NCBI GenBank assembly: GCA_963580455.1
Contig: OY756972.1
Location: forward strand, 1,627,001 to 1,691,000
DNA: 64,000 nucleotides
Origin: Euonymus europaeus
Lineage: Eukaryota; Streptophyta; Magnoliopsida; Celastrales; Celastraceae
Direction of reading: 5' to 3'
Below the pieces are notes generated by a model that ran no database searches, had not been told where the DNA came from, and worked only from the letters and a program-made list of their open reading frames with translations. Position numbers and translations under genes: made by a program. Numbering within the stretch: the first letter of the stretch is position 1; the number at the start of each line of letters is the position of its first letter. Positions 36,301 to 49,249 of the stretch are shown piece by piece.

Positions 36301-37400
36301 CGATTTCAGAACTCGTGGCTAGTTGGTCTCGTTTCACCTAGTTAGCCGCAAAATGTGGTTTCTTTACGTAAACGGTTTTATGAATATCCGTTGACTCCGA
36401 GTTCTGAATTCAGTGATTTTTAGCTTGATTTCACACTACTTTTCAAGCTCTACGATTATGGAGTTTCGGATTTCGATTTCAGAACTCGTGGCTAGTTGGT
36501 CTCGTTTCACCTAGTTAGCCGCGAAATGTGGTTTCTTTACGTAAACGGTTTTATGAATATCCGTTGACTCCGAGTTCTGAATTCGGTGATTTTTAGCTTG
36601 GTTTCACACTACTTTTCGAGCTCTACAATCTTAGGTTTTCGGATTTCGATTTCGGAACTCGTGGCTTGTTGGTCTCGTTTCACCTAGTTAGCCGCGAAAT
36701 GTGGTTTCTTTACGTAAACGGTTTTATGAATATCCGTTGACTCCGAGTTCTGAATTCGGTGATTTTTAGCTTGATTTCACACTACTTTTCGAGCTCTACA
36801 ATCCTGGATTTTCGGATTTCGATTTCAGAACTCGTGGCTAGTAGGTCTCGTTTCACCTAGTTAGCCGCGAAATGTGGTTTCTTTACGCAAACGGTTTTAT
36901 GAATATCCGTTGACTCCGAGTTCTGAATTCGGTGATTTTTAGCTTGATTTCACACTACTTTTCGAGCTCTACGATCCTGGAATTTTGGATTTTGATTTCA
37001 GAACTCGTGGCTAGTTGGTCTCGTTTCACCTAGTTAGCCGCGAAATGTGGTTTCTTTGCGTAAACGGTTTTATGAATATCCGTTGACTCCGAGTTCTGAA
37101 TTCGGTGATTTTGAGCTTGATTTCACACTACTTTTGGAGCTCTACAATCCTGGATTTTCGGATTTCGATTTCAGAACTCGTGGCTAGTAGGTCTCGTTTC
37201 ACCTAGTTTGCCGCGAAATGTCGTTTCTTTACGTAAACGGTTTTATGACTATCCGTTGACTCCGAGTTCTGAATTCGGTGATTTTTAGCTTGATTTCACA
37301 CTACTTTTCGAGCTCTACGATTATGGAGTTTCGGATTTTGATTTCAGAACTTGTGGCTAGTTGGTCTCGTTTCACCTAGTTAGCCGCGAAATGTGGTTTC
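33300..37400. repeat. Domain H: 14-mer (2,422-bp) spacing
   Basis: CTTGGCGTTTCAG (33,343, 35,765 and 38,187), TTTCACATTAC (33,661 and 36,083), GAATACGGTG (33,811 and 36,233) and TTTTGGAGCTC (about 34,711 and 37,133) are all 2,422 bp apart. Close correspondence covers about 33.3-34.95 against 35.7-37.4 kb, roughly nine or ten of the fourteen monomers. The rest of each period (about 35.0-35.7 kb) follows the 18-mer phase instead, so the 14-mer event overwrote or was inserted into an 18-mer arrangement. Confidence 0.85.
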
Positions 37401-39945
37401 TTTACGTAAACGGTTTTATGAATATCCGTTGACTCCGAGTTCTGAATTCGGTGATTTTTAGCTTGATTTCACACTACTTTTCAAGCTCTACGATTATGGA
37501 GTTTCGGATTTTGATTTCAGAACTCGTGGCTAGTTGGTCTCGTTTCACCTAGTTAGCCGCGAAATGTGGTTTCTTTACGTAAACGATTTTATGAATATCC
37601 GTTGACTCCGAGTTCTGAATTCGGTGATTTTTAGCTTGCTTTCACACTACTTTTCGAGCTCTACAATCTTAGGTTTTCGGATTTCGATTTCAGAACTCGT
37701 GGCTAGTTGGTCTCGTTTCACCTAGTTAGCCGCGAAATGTGGTTTCTTTACGTAAACGGTTTTATGAATATCCGTTGACTCCGAGTTCTGAATTCGGTGA
37801 TTTTTAGCTTTATTTCACACTACTTTTCGAGCTCTACGATTATGGAGTTTTGGATTTTGATTTCAGAACTCGTGGCTAGTTGGTCTCGTTTCACCTAGTT
37901 AGCCGCGAAATGTGGTTTCTTTACGTAAACGGTTTTATGAATATCCGTTGACTCCGAGTTCTGAATTCGGTGTTTTTTAGCTTTATTTCACACTACTTTT
38001 CGAGCTCTACGATTATGGAGTTTCGGATTTTGATTTCAGAACTCGTGGCTAGTTGGTCTCGTTTCACCTAGTTAGCCGCGAAATGTGGTTTCTTTACGTA
38101 AACGGTTTTATGAATATCCGTTGACTCCGAGTTCTGAATTCGGTGATTTTTAGCTTCATTTCACACTACTTTTCGAGCTCTACAATCTTGGCGTTTCAGA
38201 TTTTGATTTCAGAACTTGTGGCTAGTAGGTCTCGATTCACCTATTTAGCCGCGAAATGTGGTTTCTTTACGTAAACGGTTTTATGAATATCCGTTGACTC
38301 CGAGTTCTGAATTCGGTGATTTTTAGCTTGATTTCACACTACTTTTCGAGCTGTACAATCCTGGGTTTTCGGATTTCGATTTCAGAACTCGTGGCTAGTA
38401 GGTCTCGTTTCACCTAGTTAGCCGCGAAATGTGGTTTCTTTACGTAAACGGTTTTATGAATATCCGTTGACTCCGAGTTCTGAATTCGGTGATTTTGAGC
38501 TTGATTTCACACTACTTTTCGAGCTCTACAATCCTGGGTTTTCGGATTTCGATTTCAGAACTCGTGGCTAGTAGGTCTCTTTTCACCTAGTTTGCCGCGA
38601 AATGTCGTTTCTTTACGTAAACGGTTTTATGACTATCCGTTGACTCCGAGTTCTGAATTCGGTGATTTTTAGCTTGATTTCACACTACTTTTCGAGCTCT
38701 ACGATTATGGAGTTTCGGATTTCGATTTCAGAACTCGTGGCTAGTTGGTCTCGTTTCACCTAGTTAGCCGCGAAATGTGGTTTCTTTACGTAAACGGTTT
38801 TATGAATATCCGTTGACTCCGAGTTCTGAATTCGGTGATTTTTAGCTTGATTTCACACTACTTTTCAAGCTCTACGATTATGGAGTTTCGGATTTCGATT
38901 TCAGAACTCGTGGCTAGTTGGTCTCGTTTCACCTAGTTAGCCGCGAAATGTGGTTTCTTTACGTAAACGGTTTTATGAATATCCGTTGACTCCGAGTTCT
39001 GAATTCGGTGATTTTTAGCTTGATTTCACACTACTTTTCGAGCTCTACAATCCTGGATTTTCGGATTTCGATTTCAGAACTCGTGGCTAGTAGGTCTCGT
39101 TTCACCTAGTTAGCCGCGAAATGTGGTTTCTTTACGTAAACGGTTTTATGAATATCCGTTGACTCCGAGTTCTGAATTCGGTGATTTTTAGCTTTATTTC
39201 ACACTACTTTTCGAGCTCTACGATTATGGTGTTTCGGATTTTGATTTCAGAACTCGTGGCTAGTTGGTCTCGTTTCACCTAGTTAGCCGCGAAATGTGGT
39301 TTCTTTACGTAAACGGTTATATGAATATCCGTTGACTCCGAGTTCTGAATTCGGTGATTTTTAGCTTTATTTCACACTACTTTTCGAGCTCTACGATTAT
39401 GGAGTTTCGGATTTTGATTTCAGAACTCGTGGCTAGTTGGTCTCGTTTCACCTAGTTAGCCGCGAAATGTGGTTTCTTTACGTAAACGGTTTTATGAATA
39501 TCCGTTGACTCCGAGTTCTGAATTCGGTGATTTTTAGCTTGATTTCACACTACTTTTCGAGCTCTACAATCTTGGCGTTTCAGATTTTGATTTCAGAACT
39601 TGTGGCTAGTAGGTCTCGATTCACCTATTTAGCCGCGAAATGTGGTTTCTTTACGTAAACGGTTTTATGAATATCCGTTGACTCCGAGTTCTGAATTCGG
39701 TGATTTTTAGCTTGATTTCACACTACTTTTCGAGCTCTACGATCCTGGAATTTTGGATTTTGATTTCAGAACTCGTGGCTAGTTGGTCTCGTTTCACCTA
39801 GTTAGCCGCGAAATGTGGTTTCTTTGCGTAAACGGTTTTATGAATATCCGTTGACTCCGAGTTCTGAATTCGGTGATTTTGAGCTTGATTTCACACTACT
39901 TTTGGAGCTCTACAATCCTGGATTTTCGGATTTCGATTTCAGAAC
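36830..39945. repeat. Domain I, first full copy of the 18-monomer (3,114-bp) higher-order repeat
   Basis: Markers recurring 3,114 bp later are ACGCAAACGG (36,887 and 40,001), TTTGGAGCTC (37,133 and 40,247), AACTTGTGGCTAGTTGG (about 37,349 and 40,463), AACGATTTTATG (about 37,583 and 40,697), CTTGGCGTTTCAG (38,187 and 41,301; 39,571 and 42,685), TCTCTTTTC (38,576 and 41,690) and AACGGTTATATG (about 39,314 and 42,428). The unit holds two CTTGGCG monomers eight apart. Small private changes exist, for example AGCTTCATTTC near 38,155 against AGCTTGATTTC in the second copy. Confidence 0.92.
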
Positions 39946-42900
39946 TCGTGGCTAGTAGGTCTCGTTTCACCTAGTTAGCCGCGAAATGTGGTTTCTTTAC
40001 GCAAACGGTTTTATGAATATCCGTTGACTCCGAGTTCTGAATTCGGTGATTTTTAGCTTGATTTCACACTACTTTTCGAGCTCTACGATCCTGGAATTTT
40101 GGATTTTGATTTCAGAACTCGTGGCTAGTTGGTCTCGTTTCACCTAGTTAGCCGCGAAATGTGGTTTCTTTGCGTAAACGGTTTTATGAATATCCGTTGA
40201 CTCCGAGTTCTGAATTCGGTGATTTTGAGCTTGATTTCACACTACTTTTGGAGCTCTACAATCCTGGATTTTCGGATTTCGATTTCAGAACTCGTGGCTA
40301 GTAGGTCTCGTTTCACCTAGTTTGCCGCGAAATGTCGTTTCTTTACGTAAACGGTTTTATGACTATCCGTTGACTCCGAGTTCTGAATTCGGTGATTTTT
40401 AGCTTGATTTCACACTACTTTTCGAGCTCTACGATTATGGAGTTTCGGATTTTGATTTCAGAACTTGTGGCTAGTTGGTCTCGTTTCACCTAGTTAGCCG
40501 CGAAATGTGGTTTCTTTACGTAAACGGTTTTATGAATATCCGTTGACTCCGAGTTCTGAATTCGGTGATTTTTAGCTTGATTTCACACTACTTTTCAAGC
40601 TCTACGATTATGGAGTTTCGGATTTCGATTTCAGAACTCGTGGCTAGTTGGTCTCGTTTCACCTAGTTAGCCGCGAAATGTGGTTTCTTTACGTAAACGA
40701 TTTTATGAATATCCGTTGACTCCGAGTTCTGAATTCGGTGATTTTTAGCTTGCTTTCACACTACTTTTCGAGCTCTACAATCTTAGGTTTTCGGATTTCG
40801 ATTTCAGAACTCGTGGCTAGTTGGTCTCGTTTCACCTAGTTAGCCGCGAAATGTGGTTTCTTTACGTAAACGGTTTTATGAATATCCGTTGACTCCGAGT
40901 TCTGAATTCGGTGATTTTTAGCTTTATTTCACACTACTTTTCGAGCTCTACGATTATGGAGTTTTGGATTTTGATTTCAGAACTCGTGGCTAGTTGGTCT
41001 CGTTTCACCTAGTTAGCCGCGAAATGTGGTTTCTTTACGTAAACGGTTTTATGAATATCCGTTGACTCCGAGTTCTGAATTCGGTGTTTTTTAGCTTTAT
41101 TTCACACTACTTTTCGAGCTCTACGATTATGGAGTTTCGGATTTTGATTTCAGAACTCGTGGCTAGTTGGTCTCGTTTCACCTAGTTAGCCGCGAAATGT
41201 GGTTTCTTTACGTAAACGGTTTTATGAATATCCGTTGACTCCGAGTTCTGAATTTGGTGATTTTTAGCTTGATTTCACACTACTTTTCGAGCTCTACAAT
41301 CTTGGCGTTTCAGATTTTGATTTCAGAACTTGTGGCTAGTAGGTCTCGATTCACCTATTTAGCCGCGAAATGTGGTTTCTTTACGTAAACGGTTTTATGA
41401 ATATCCGTTGACTCCGAGTTCTGAATTCGGTGATTTTTAGCTTGATTTCACACTACTTTTCGAGCTGTACAATCCTGGGTTTTCGGATTTCGATTTCAGA
41501 ACTCGTGGCTAGTAGGTCTCGTTTCACCTAGTTAGCCGCGAAATGTGGTTTCTTTACGTAAACGGTTTTATGAATATCCGTTGACTCCGAGTTCTGAATT
41601 CGGTGATTTTGAGCTTGATTTCACACTACTTTTCGAGCTCTACAATCCTGGGTTTTCGGATTTCGATTTCAGAACTCGTGGCTAGTAGGTCTCTTTTCAC
41701 CTAGTTTGCCGCGAAATGTCGTTTCTTTACGTAAACGGTTTTATGACTATCCGTTGACTCCGAGTTCTGAATTCGGTGATTTTTAGCTTGATTTCACACT
41801 ACTTTTCGAGCTCTACGATTATGGAGTTTCGGATTTCGATTTCAGAACTCGTGGCTAGTTGGTCTCGTTTCACCTAGTTAGCCGCGAAATGTGGTTTCTT
41901 TACGTAAACGGTTTTATGAATATCCGTTGACTCCGAGTTCTGAATTCGGTGATTTTTAGCTTGATTTCACACTACTTTTCAAGCTCTACGATTATGGAGT
42001 TTCGGATTTCGATTTCAGAACTCGTGGCTAGTTGGTCTCGTTTCACCTAGTTAGCCGCGAAATGTGGTTTCTTTACGTAAACGGTTTTATGAATATCCGT
42101 TGACTCCGAGTTCTGAATTCGGTGATTTTTAGCTTGATTTCACACTACTTTTCGAGCTCTACAATCCTGGATTTTCGGATTTCGATTTCAGAACTCGTGG
42201 CTAGTAGGTCTCGTTTCACCTAGTTAGCCGCGAAATGTGGTTTCTTTACGTAAACGGTTTTATGAATATCCGTTGACTCCGAGTTCTGAATTCGGTGATT
42301 TTTAGCTTTATTTCACACTACTTTTCGAGCTCTACGATTATGGTGTTTCGGATTTTGATTTCAGAACTCGTGGCTAGTTGGTCTCGTTTCACCTAGTTAG
42401 CCGCGAAATGTGGTTTCTTTACGTAAACGGTTATATGAATATCCGTTGACTCCGAGTTCTGAATTCGGTGATTTTTAGCTTTATTTCACACTACTTTTCG
42501 AGCTCTACGATTATGGAGTTTCGGATTTTGATTTCAGAACTCGTGGCTAGTTGGTCTCGTTTCACCTAGTTAGCCGCGAAATGTGGTTTCTTTACGTAAA
42601 CGGTTTTATGAATATCCGTTGACTCCGAGTTCTGAATTCGGTGATTTTTAGCTTGATTTCACACTACTTTTCGAGCTCTACAATCTTGGCGTTTCAGATT
42701 TTGATTTCAGAACTTGTGGCTAGTAGGTCTCGATTCACCTATTTAGCCGCGAAATGTGGTTTCTTTACGTAAACGGTTTTATGAATATCCGTTGACTCCG
42801 AGTTCTGAATTCGGTGATTTTTAGCTTGATTTCACACTACTTTTCGAGCTGTACAATCCTGGGTTTTCGGATTTCGATTTCAGAACTCGTGGCTAGTAGG

Positions 42901-43200
42901 TCTCGTTTCACCTAGTTAGCCGCGAAATGTGGTTTCTTTACGTAAACGGTTTTATGAATATCCGTTGACTCCGAGTTCTGAATTCGGTGATTTTGAGCTT
43001 GATTTCACACTACTTTTCGAGCTCTACAATCCTGGGTTTTCGGATTTCGATTTCAGAACTCGTGGCTAGTAGGTCTCGTTTCACCTAGTTTGCCGCGAAA
43101 TGTCGTTTCTTTACGTAAACGGTTTTATGACTATCCGTTGACTCCGAGTTCTGAATTCGGTGATTTTTAGCTTGATTTCACACTACTTTTCGAGCTCTAC
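39945..43200. repeat. Domain I, second full copy of the 18-monomer (3,114-bp) higher-order repeat
   Basis: This near-identical successor of 36,830-39,945 carries all the same marker monomers in the same order. Private differences seen include AATTTGGTG near 41,253 and TTTCGATTTC for TTTTGATTTC near 40,625. It runs into the 13-mer-spaced block that begins near 42.7 kb, so its tail is also the first copy of domain J. Confidence 0.92.
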
Positions 43201-45960
43201 GATTATGGAGTTTCGGATTTCGATTTCAGAACTCGTGGCTAGGTGGTCTCGTTTCACCTAGTTAGCCGCGAAATGTGGTTTCTTTACGTAAACGGTTTTA
43301 TGAATATCCGTTGACTCCGAGTTCTGAATTCGGTGATTTTTAGCTTGATTTCACACTACTTTTCAATCTCTACGATTATGGAGTTTCGGATTTCGATTTC
43401 AGAACTCGTGGCTAGTTGGTCTCGTTTCACCTAGTTAGCCGCGAAATGTGGTTTCTTTACGTAAACGGTTTTATGAATATCCGTTGACTCCGAGTTCTGA
43501 ATTCGGTGATTTTTAGCTTGGTTTCACACTACTTTTCGAGCTCTACAATCTTAGTTTTTCAGATTTCGATTTCAGAACTCGTGGCTAGTTGGTCTCGTTT
43601 CACCTAGTTAGCCGCGAAATGTGTTTTCTTTACGTAAACGGTTTTATGAATATCCGTTGACTCCGAGTTCTGAATTCGGTGATTTTTAGCTTGATTTCAC
43701 ACTACTTTTCGAGCTCTACAATCCTGGATTTTCGGATTTCGATTTCAGAACTCGTGGCTAGTAGGTCTCGTTTCACCTAGTTAGCCGCGAAATGTGGTTT
43801 CTTTACGTAAACGGTTTTATGAATATCCGTTGACTCCGAGTTCTGAATTCGGTAATTTTTAGCTTGATTTCACACTACTTTTCAAGCTCTACGATTATGG
43901 AGTTTCGGATTTTGATTTCAGAACTCGTGGCTAGTTGGTCTCGTTTCACCTAGTTAGCCGCGAAATGTGGTTTCTTTACGTAAACGGTTTTATGAATATC
44001 CGTTGACTCCGAGTTCTGAATTCGGTGATTTTTAGCTTGATTTCACACTACTTTTCGAGCTCTACGATCCTTGCATTTCGGATTTTGATTTCAGAACTCG
44101 TGGCTAGTTTGTCTCGTTTCACCTAGTTAGCCGCGAAATGTGGTTTCTTTACGTAAACGGTTTTATGAATATCCGTTGACTCCGAGTTCTGAATTCGGTA
44201 ATTTTTAGCTTGATTTCACACTACTTTTCAAGCTCTACGATTATGGAGTTTCGGATTTTGATTTCAGAACTCGTGGCTAGTTGGTCTCATTTCACCTAGT
44301 TAGCCGCGAAATGTTGTTTCTTTACGTAAACGGTTTTATGAATATCGGTTGACTCCGAGTTCTGAATTCGGTGATTTTTAGCTTGATTTCACACTACTTT
44401 TCGAGCTCTACAATCTTAGGTTTTCGGATTTCGATTTCAGAACTCGTGGCTAGTTGGTCTCGTTTCACCTAGTTAGCCCCGAAATGTTGTTTCTTTACGT
44501 AAACGGTTTTATGAATATCGGTTGACTCCGAGTTCTGAATTCGGTGATTTTTACCTTGATTTCACACTACTTTTCGAGCTCTACAATCCTGGCTTTTCGG
44601 ATTTCGATTTCAGAACTCGTGGCTAGTTGGTCTCGTTTCACCTAGTTAGCCGCGAAATGTGGTTTCTTTACGTAAACGGTTTTATGAATATCCGTTGACT
44701 CCGAGTTCTGAATTCGGTGATTTTTAGCTTGATTTCACACTACTTTTCGAGCTCTACAATCTTGGCATTTCGGATTTTGATTTCAGAACTCGTGGCTAGT
44801 AGGTCTCGTTTCACCTATTTAGCCGCGAAATGTGGTTTCTTTACGTAAACGGTTTTATGAATATCCGTTGACTCCGAGTTCTGAATTCGGTGATTTTTAG
44901 CTTGATTACACACTACTTTTCGAGCTCCACAATCCTGGGTTTTCGGATTTCGATTTCAGAACTCGTGGTTTGTAGGTCTCGATTCACCTATTTAGCCGCG
45001 AAATGTGGTTTCTTTACGTAAACGGTTTTATGAATATCCGTTGACTCCGAGTTCTGAATTCGGTGATTTTTAGCTTGATTTCACACTACTTTTCGAGCTG
45101 TACAATCCTGGGTTTTCGGATTTCGATTTCAGAACTCGTGGCTAGTAGGTCTCGTTTCACCTAGTTAGCCGCGAAATGTGGTTTCTTTACGTAAACGGTT
45201 TTATGAATATCCGTTGACTCCGAGTTCTGAATTCGGTGATTTTGAGCTTGATTTCACACTACTTTTCGAGCTCTACAATCCTGGGTTTTCGGATTTCGAT
45301 TTCAGAACTCGTGGCTAGTAGGTCTCGTTTCACCTAGTTTGCCGCGAAATGTCGTTTCTTTACGTAAACGGTTTTATGACTATCCGTTGACTCCGAGTTC
45401 TGAATTCGGTGATTTTTAGCTTGATTTCACACTACTTTTCGAGCTCTACGATTATGGAGTTTTGGATTTCGATTTCAGAACTCGTGGCTAGGTGGTCTCG
45501 TTTCACCTAGTTAGCCGCGAAATGTGGTTTCTTTACGTAAACGGTTTTATGAATATCCGTTGACTCCGAGTTCTGAATTCGGTGATTTTTAGCTTGATTT
45601 CACACTACTTTTCAATCTCTACGATTATGGAGTTTCGGATTTCGATTTCAGAACTCGTGGCTAGTTGGTCTCGTTTCACCTAGTTAGCCGCGAAATGTGG
45701 TTTCTTTACGTAAACGGTTTTATGAATATCCGTTGACTCCGAGTTCTGAATTCGGTGATTTTTAGCTTGGTTTCACACTACTTTTCGAGCTCTACAATCT
45801 TAGTTTTTCAGATTTCGATTTCAGAACTCGTGGCTAGTTGGTCTCGTTTCACCTAGTTAGCCGCGAAATGTGGTTTCTTTACGTAAACGGTTTTATGAAT
45901 ATCCGTTGACTCCGAGTTCTGAATTCGGTGATTTTTAGCTTGATTTCACACTACTTTTCG
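42730..45960. repeat. Domain J: 13-mer (2,249-bp) spacing, two blocks of about 1 kb
   Basis: GAGCTGTACAATCC (GTAC at 42,851 and 45,100), AGGTGGTCTC (43,241 and 45,490), TTTCAATCTC (43,361 and 45,610) and CTTAGTTTTTCAG (about 43,551 and 45,800) recur at 2,249 bp. Agreement covers about 42.73-43.7 and 44.98-45.95 kb. The second block starts inside a chimeric monomer near 44.97 kb. Between the blocks are monomers with CCTTGCATTT and CTAGTTTGTCTCG, which recur at 1,903 bp (44,071 and 45,974). Confidence 0.87.
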
Positions 45961-48900
45961 AGCTCTACGATCCTTGCATTTCGGATTTTGATTTCAGAAC
46001 TCGTGGCTAGTTTGTCTCGTTTCACCTAGTTAGCCGCGAAATGTGGTTTCTTTACGTAAACGGTTTTATGAATATCCGTTGACTCCGAGTTCTGAATTCG
46101 GTAATTTTTAGCTTGATTTCACACTACTTTTCAAGCTCTACGATTATGGAGTTTCGGATTTTGATTTCAGAACTCGTGGCTAGTTGGTCTCGTTTCACCT
46201 AGTTAGCCGCGAAATGTGGTTTCTTTACGTAAACGGTTTTATGAATATCCGTTGACTCCGAGTTCTGAATTCGGTGATTTTTAGCTTGATTACACACTAC
46301 TTTTCGAGCTCCACAATCTTGGGTTTTCGGATTTCGATTTCAGAACTCGTGGTTTGTAGGTCTCGTTTCACCTAGTTAGCCGCGAAATGTGGTTTCTTTA
46401 CGTAAACGGTTTTTTGAATATCCGTTGACTCCGAGTTCTGAATTCGGTGATTTTTAGCTTGATTTCACACTACTTTTCGAGCTCTACGATCCTGGCATTT
46501 CTGATTTTGATTTCAGAACTCGTGGCTAGTTGGTCTCGTTTCACCTAGTTAGCCGCGAAATGTGGTTTCTTTACGTAAACGGTTTTATGAATATCCGTTG
46601 ACTCCGAGTTCTGAATTCGGAAATTTTTAGCTTGATTTCACACTACTTTTCAAGCTCTACGATTATGGAGTTTCGGATTTTGATTTCAGAACTCGTGGCT
46701 AGTTGGTCTCGTTTCACCTAGTTAGCCGCGAAATGTGGTTTCTTTACGTAAAATGTTTTATGAATATCCGTTGACTCCGAGTTCTGAATTCGGTAATTTT
46801 TAGCTTGATTTCACACTACTTTTCAAGCTCTACGATTATGGAGTTTCGGATTTTGATTTCAGAATTCGTGGCTAGTTGGTCTCGTTTCACCTAGTTAGCC
46901 GCGAAATGTGGTTTCTTTACGTAAACGGTTTTTTGAATATCCGTTGACTCCGAGTTCTGAATTCGGTGATTTTTAGCTTGATTTCACACTACTTTTCGAG
47001 CTCTACAATCCTGGCATTTCGGATTTTTATTTCAGAACTCGTGGCTAGTTGGTCTCGTTTCATCTAGTTAGCCGCGAAATGTGGTTTCTTTACGTAAACG
47101 GTTTTACGAATATCCGTTGACTCCGAGTTCTGAATTCGGTGATTTTTAGCTTGATTTCACACTACTTTTCAAGCTCTACGATTATGGAGTTTCGGATTTT
47201 GATTTCAGAACTCGTGGCTAGTTGGTCTCGTTTCACCTAGTTAGCCGCGAAATGTGATTTCTTTACGTAAACGGTTTTATGAATATCGGTTGACTCCGAG
47301 TTCTGAATTCGGTGATTTTTAGCTTGATTTCACACTACTTTTCGAGCTCTACAATCCTGGCATTTCGGATTTTTATTTCAGAACTCGTGGCTAGTTGGTC
47401 TCGTTTCACCTAGTTAGCCGCAAAATGTGGTTTCTTTACGTAAACGGTTTTATGAATATCCGTTGACTCCGAGTTCTGAATTCGGTAATTTTTAGCTTGA
47501 TTTCACACTACTTTTCAAGCTCTACGATCCTGGCATTTCTGATTTTGATTTCAGAACTCGTGGCTAGTTGGTCTCGTTTCACCTAGTTAGCCGCGAAATG
47601 TGGTTTCTTTACGTAAACGGTTTTTTGAATATCCGTTGACTCCGAGTTCTGAATTCGGTGATTTTTAGCTTGATTTCACACTACTTTTCGAGCTCTACAA
47701 TCCTGGGTTTTCGGATTTCGATTTCAGAACTCGTGGCTAGTAGGTCTCGTTTCACCTAGTTAGCCGCGAAATGTGGTTTCTTTACGTAAACGGTTTTATG
47801 AATATCCGTTGACTCCGAGTTCTGAATTCGGTGATTTTTAGCTTGATTTCACACTACTTTTCAAGCTCTACGATCCTGGCATTTCTGATTTTGATTTCAG
47901 AACTCGTGGCTAGTTGGTCTCGTTTCACCTAGTTAGCCGCGAAATGTGGTTTCTTTACGTAAACGGTTTTATGAATATCCGTTGACTCCGAGTTCTGAAT
48001 TCGGTGATTTTTAGCTTGATTTCACACTACTTTTCGAGCTCTACGATCCTGGCATTTCTGATTTTGATTTCAGAACTCGTGGCTAGTTGGTCTCGTTTCA
48101 CCTAGTTAGCCGCGAAATGTGGTTTCTTTACGTAAACGGTTTTATGAATATCCGTTGACTCCGAGTTCTGAATTCGGTGATTTTTAGCTTGATTTCACAC
48201 TACTTTTCGAGCTCTACAATCCTGGATTTTCGGATTTCGATTTCAGAACTCGTGGCTAGTAGGGCTCGTTTCACCTAGTTAGCCGCGAAATTTGGTTTCT
48301 TTACGTAAACGGTTTTATGAATATCCGTTGACTCCGAGTTCTGAATTCGGTGATTTTTAGCTTGATTTCACACTACTTTTCGAGCTCTACGATCCTGGAA
48401 TTTCTGATTTTGATTTCAGAACTCGTGGCTAGTAGGTCTCGTTTCACCTAGTTAGCCGCGAAATGTGGTTTCTTTACGTAAACGGTTTTATGAATATCCG
48501 TTGACTCCGAGTTCTGAATTCGGTGATTTTTAGCTTTATTTCACACTACTTTTCGAGCTCTACAATCTTAGGTTTTCGGATTTCGATTTCAGAACTCGTG
48601 GCTAGTAGGTCTCGTTTCACCTAGTTAGCCGCGAAATGTGGTTTCTTTACGTAAAATGTTTTATGAATATCCGTTGACTCCGAGTTCTGAATTCGGTAAT
48701 TTTTAGCTTGATTTCACACTACTTTTCAAGCTCTACGATTATGGAGTTTCGGATTTTGATTTCAGAATTCGTGGCTAGTTGGTCTCGTTTCACCTAGTTA
48801 GCCGCGAAATGTGGTTTCTTTACGTAAACGGTTTTTTGAATATCCGTTGACTCCGAGTTCTGAATTCGGTGATTTTTAGCTTGATTTCACACTACTTTTC

Positions 48901-49200
48901 GAGCTCTACAATCCTGGGTTTTCGGATTTCGATTTCAGAACTCGTGGCTAGTAGGTCTCGTTTCACCTAGTTAGCCGCGAAATGTGGTTTCTTTACGTAA
49001 ACGGTTTTATGAATATCCGTTGACTCCGAGTTCTGAATTCGGTGATTTTTAGCTTTATTTCACACTACTTTTCGAGCTCTACGATCCTGGCGTTTCGGAT
49101 TTTGATTTCAGAACTCGTGGCTAGTTGGTCTCGTTTCACCTAGTTAGCCGCGAAATGTCGTTTCTTTACGTAAACGGTTTTACGAATATCCGTTGACTCC
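45960..49200. repeat. Mixed monomers with the CATTTCTG subtype
   Basis: A new subtype, CCTGGCATTTCTGATTTTG, becomes common here, together with GGTTTTTTGAATATCC and GGTTTTACGAATATCC variants. TACGTAAAATGTTTTATG occurs near 46,748 and again near 48,654. A block at about 47.06-47.9 kb (CATCTAGTTAGCC, TTTTACGAATATCC, TGTGATTTC, GCCGCAAAATG) recurs 2,768 bp later (sixteen monomers) at 49.83-50.6 kb, and again at 51.6-52.3 kb. Confidence 0.82.
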
Positions 49201-49249
49201 GAGTTCTGAATTCGGTGATTTTTAGCTTGATTTCACACTACTTTTCGAG

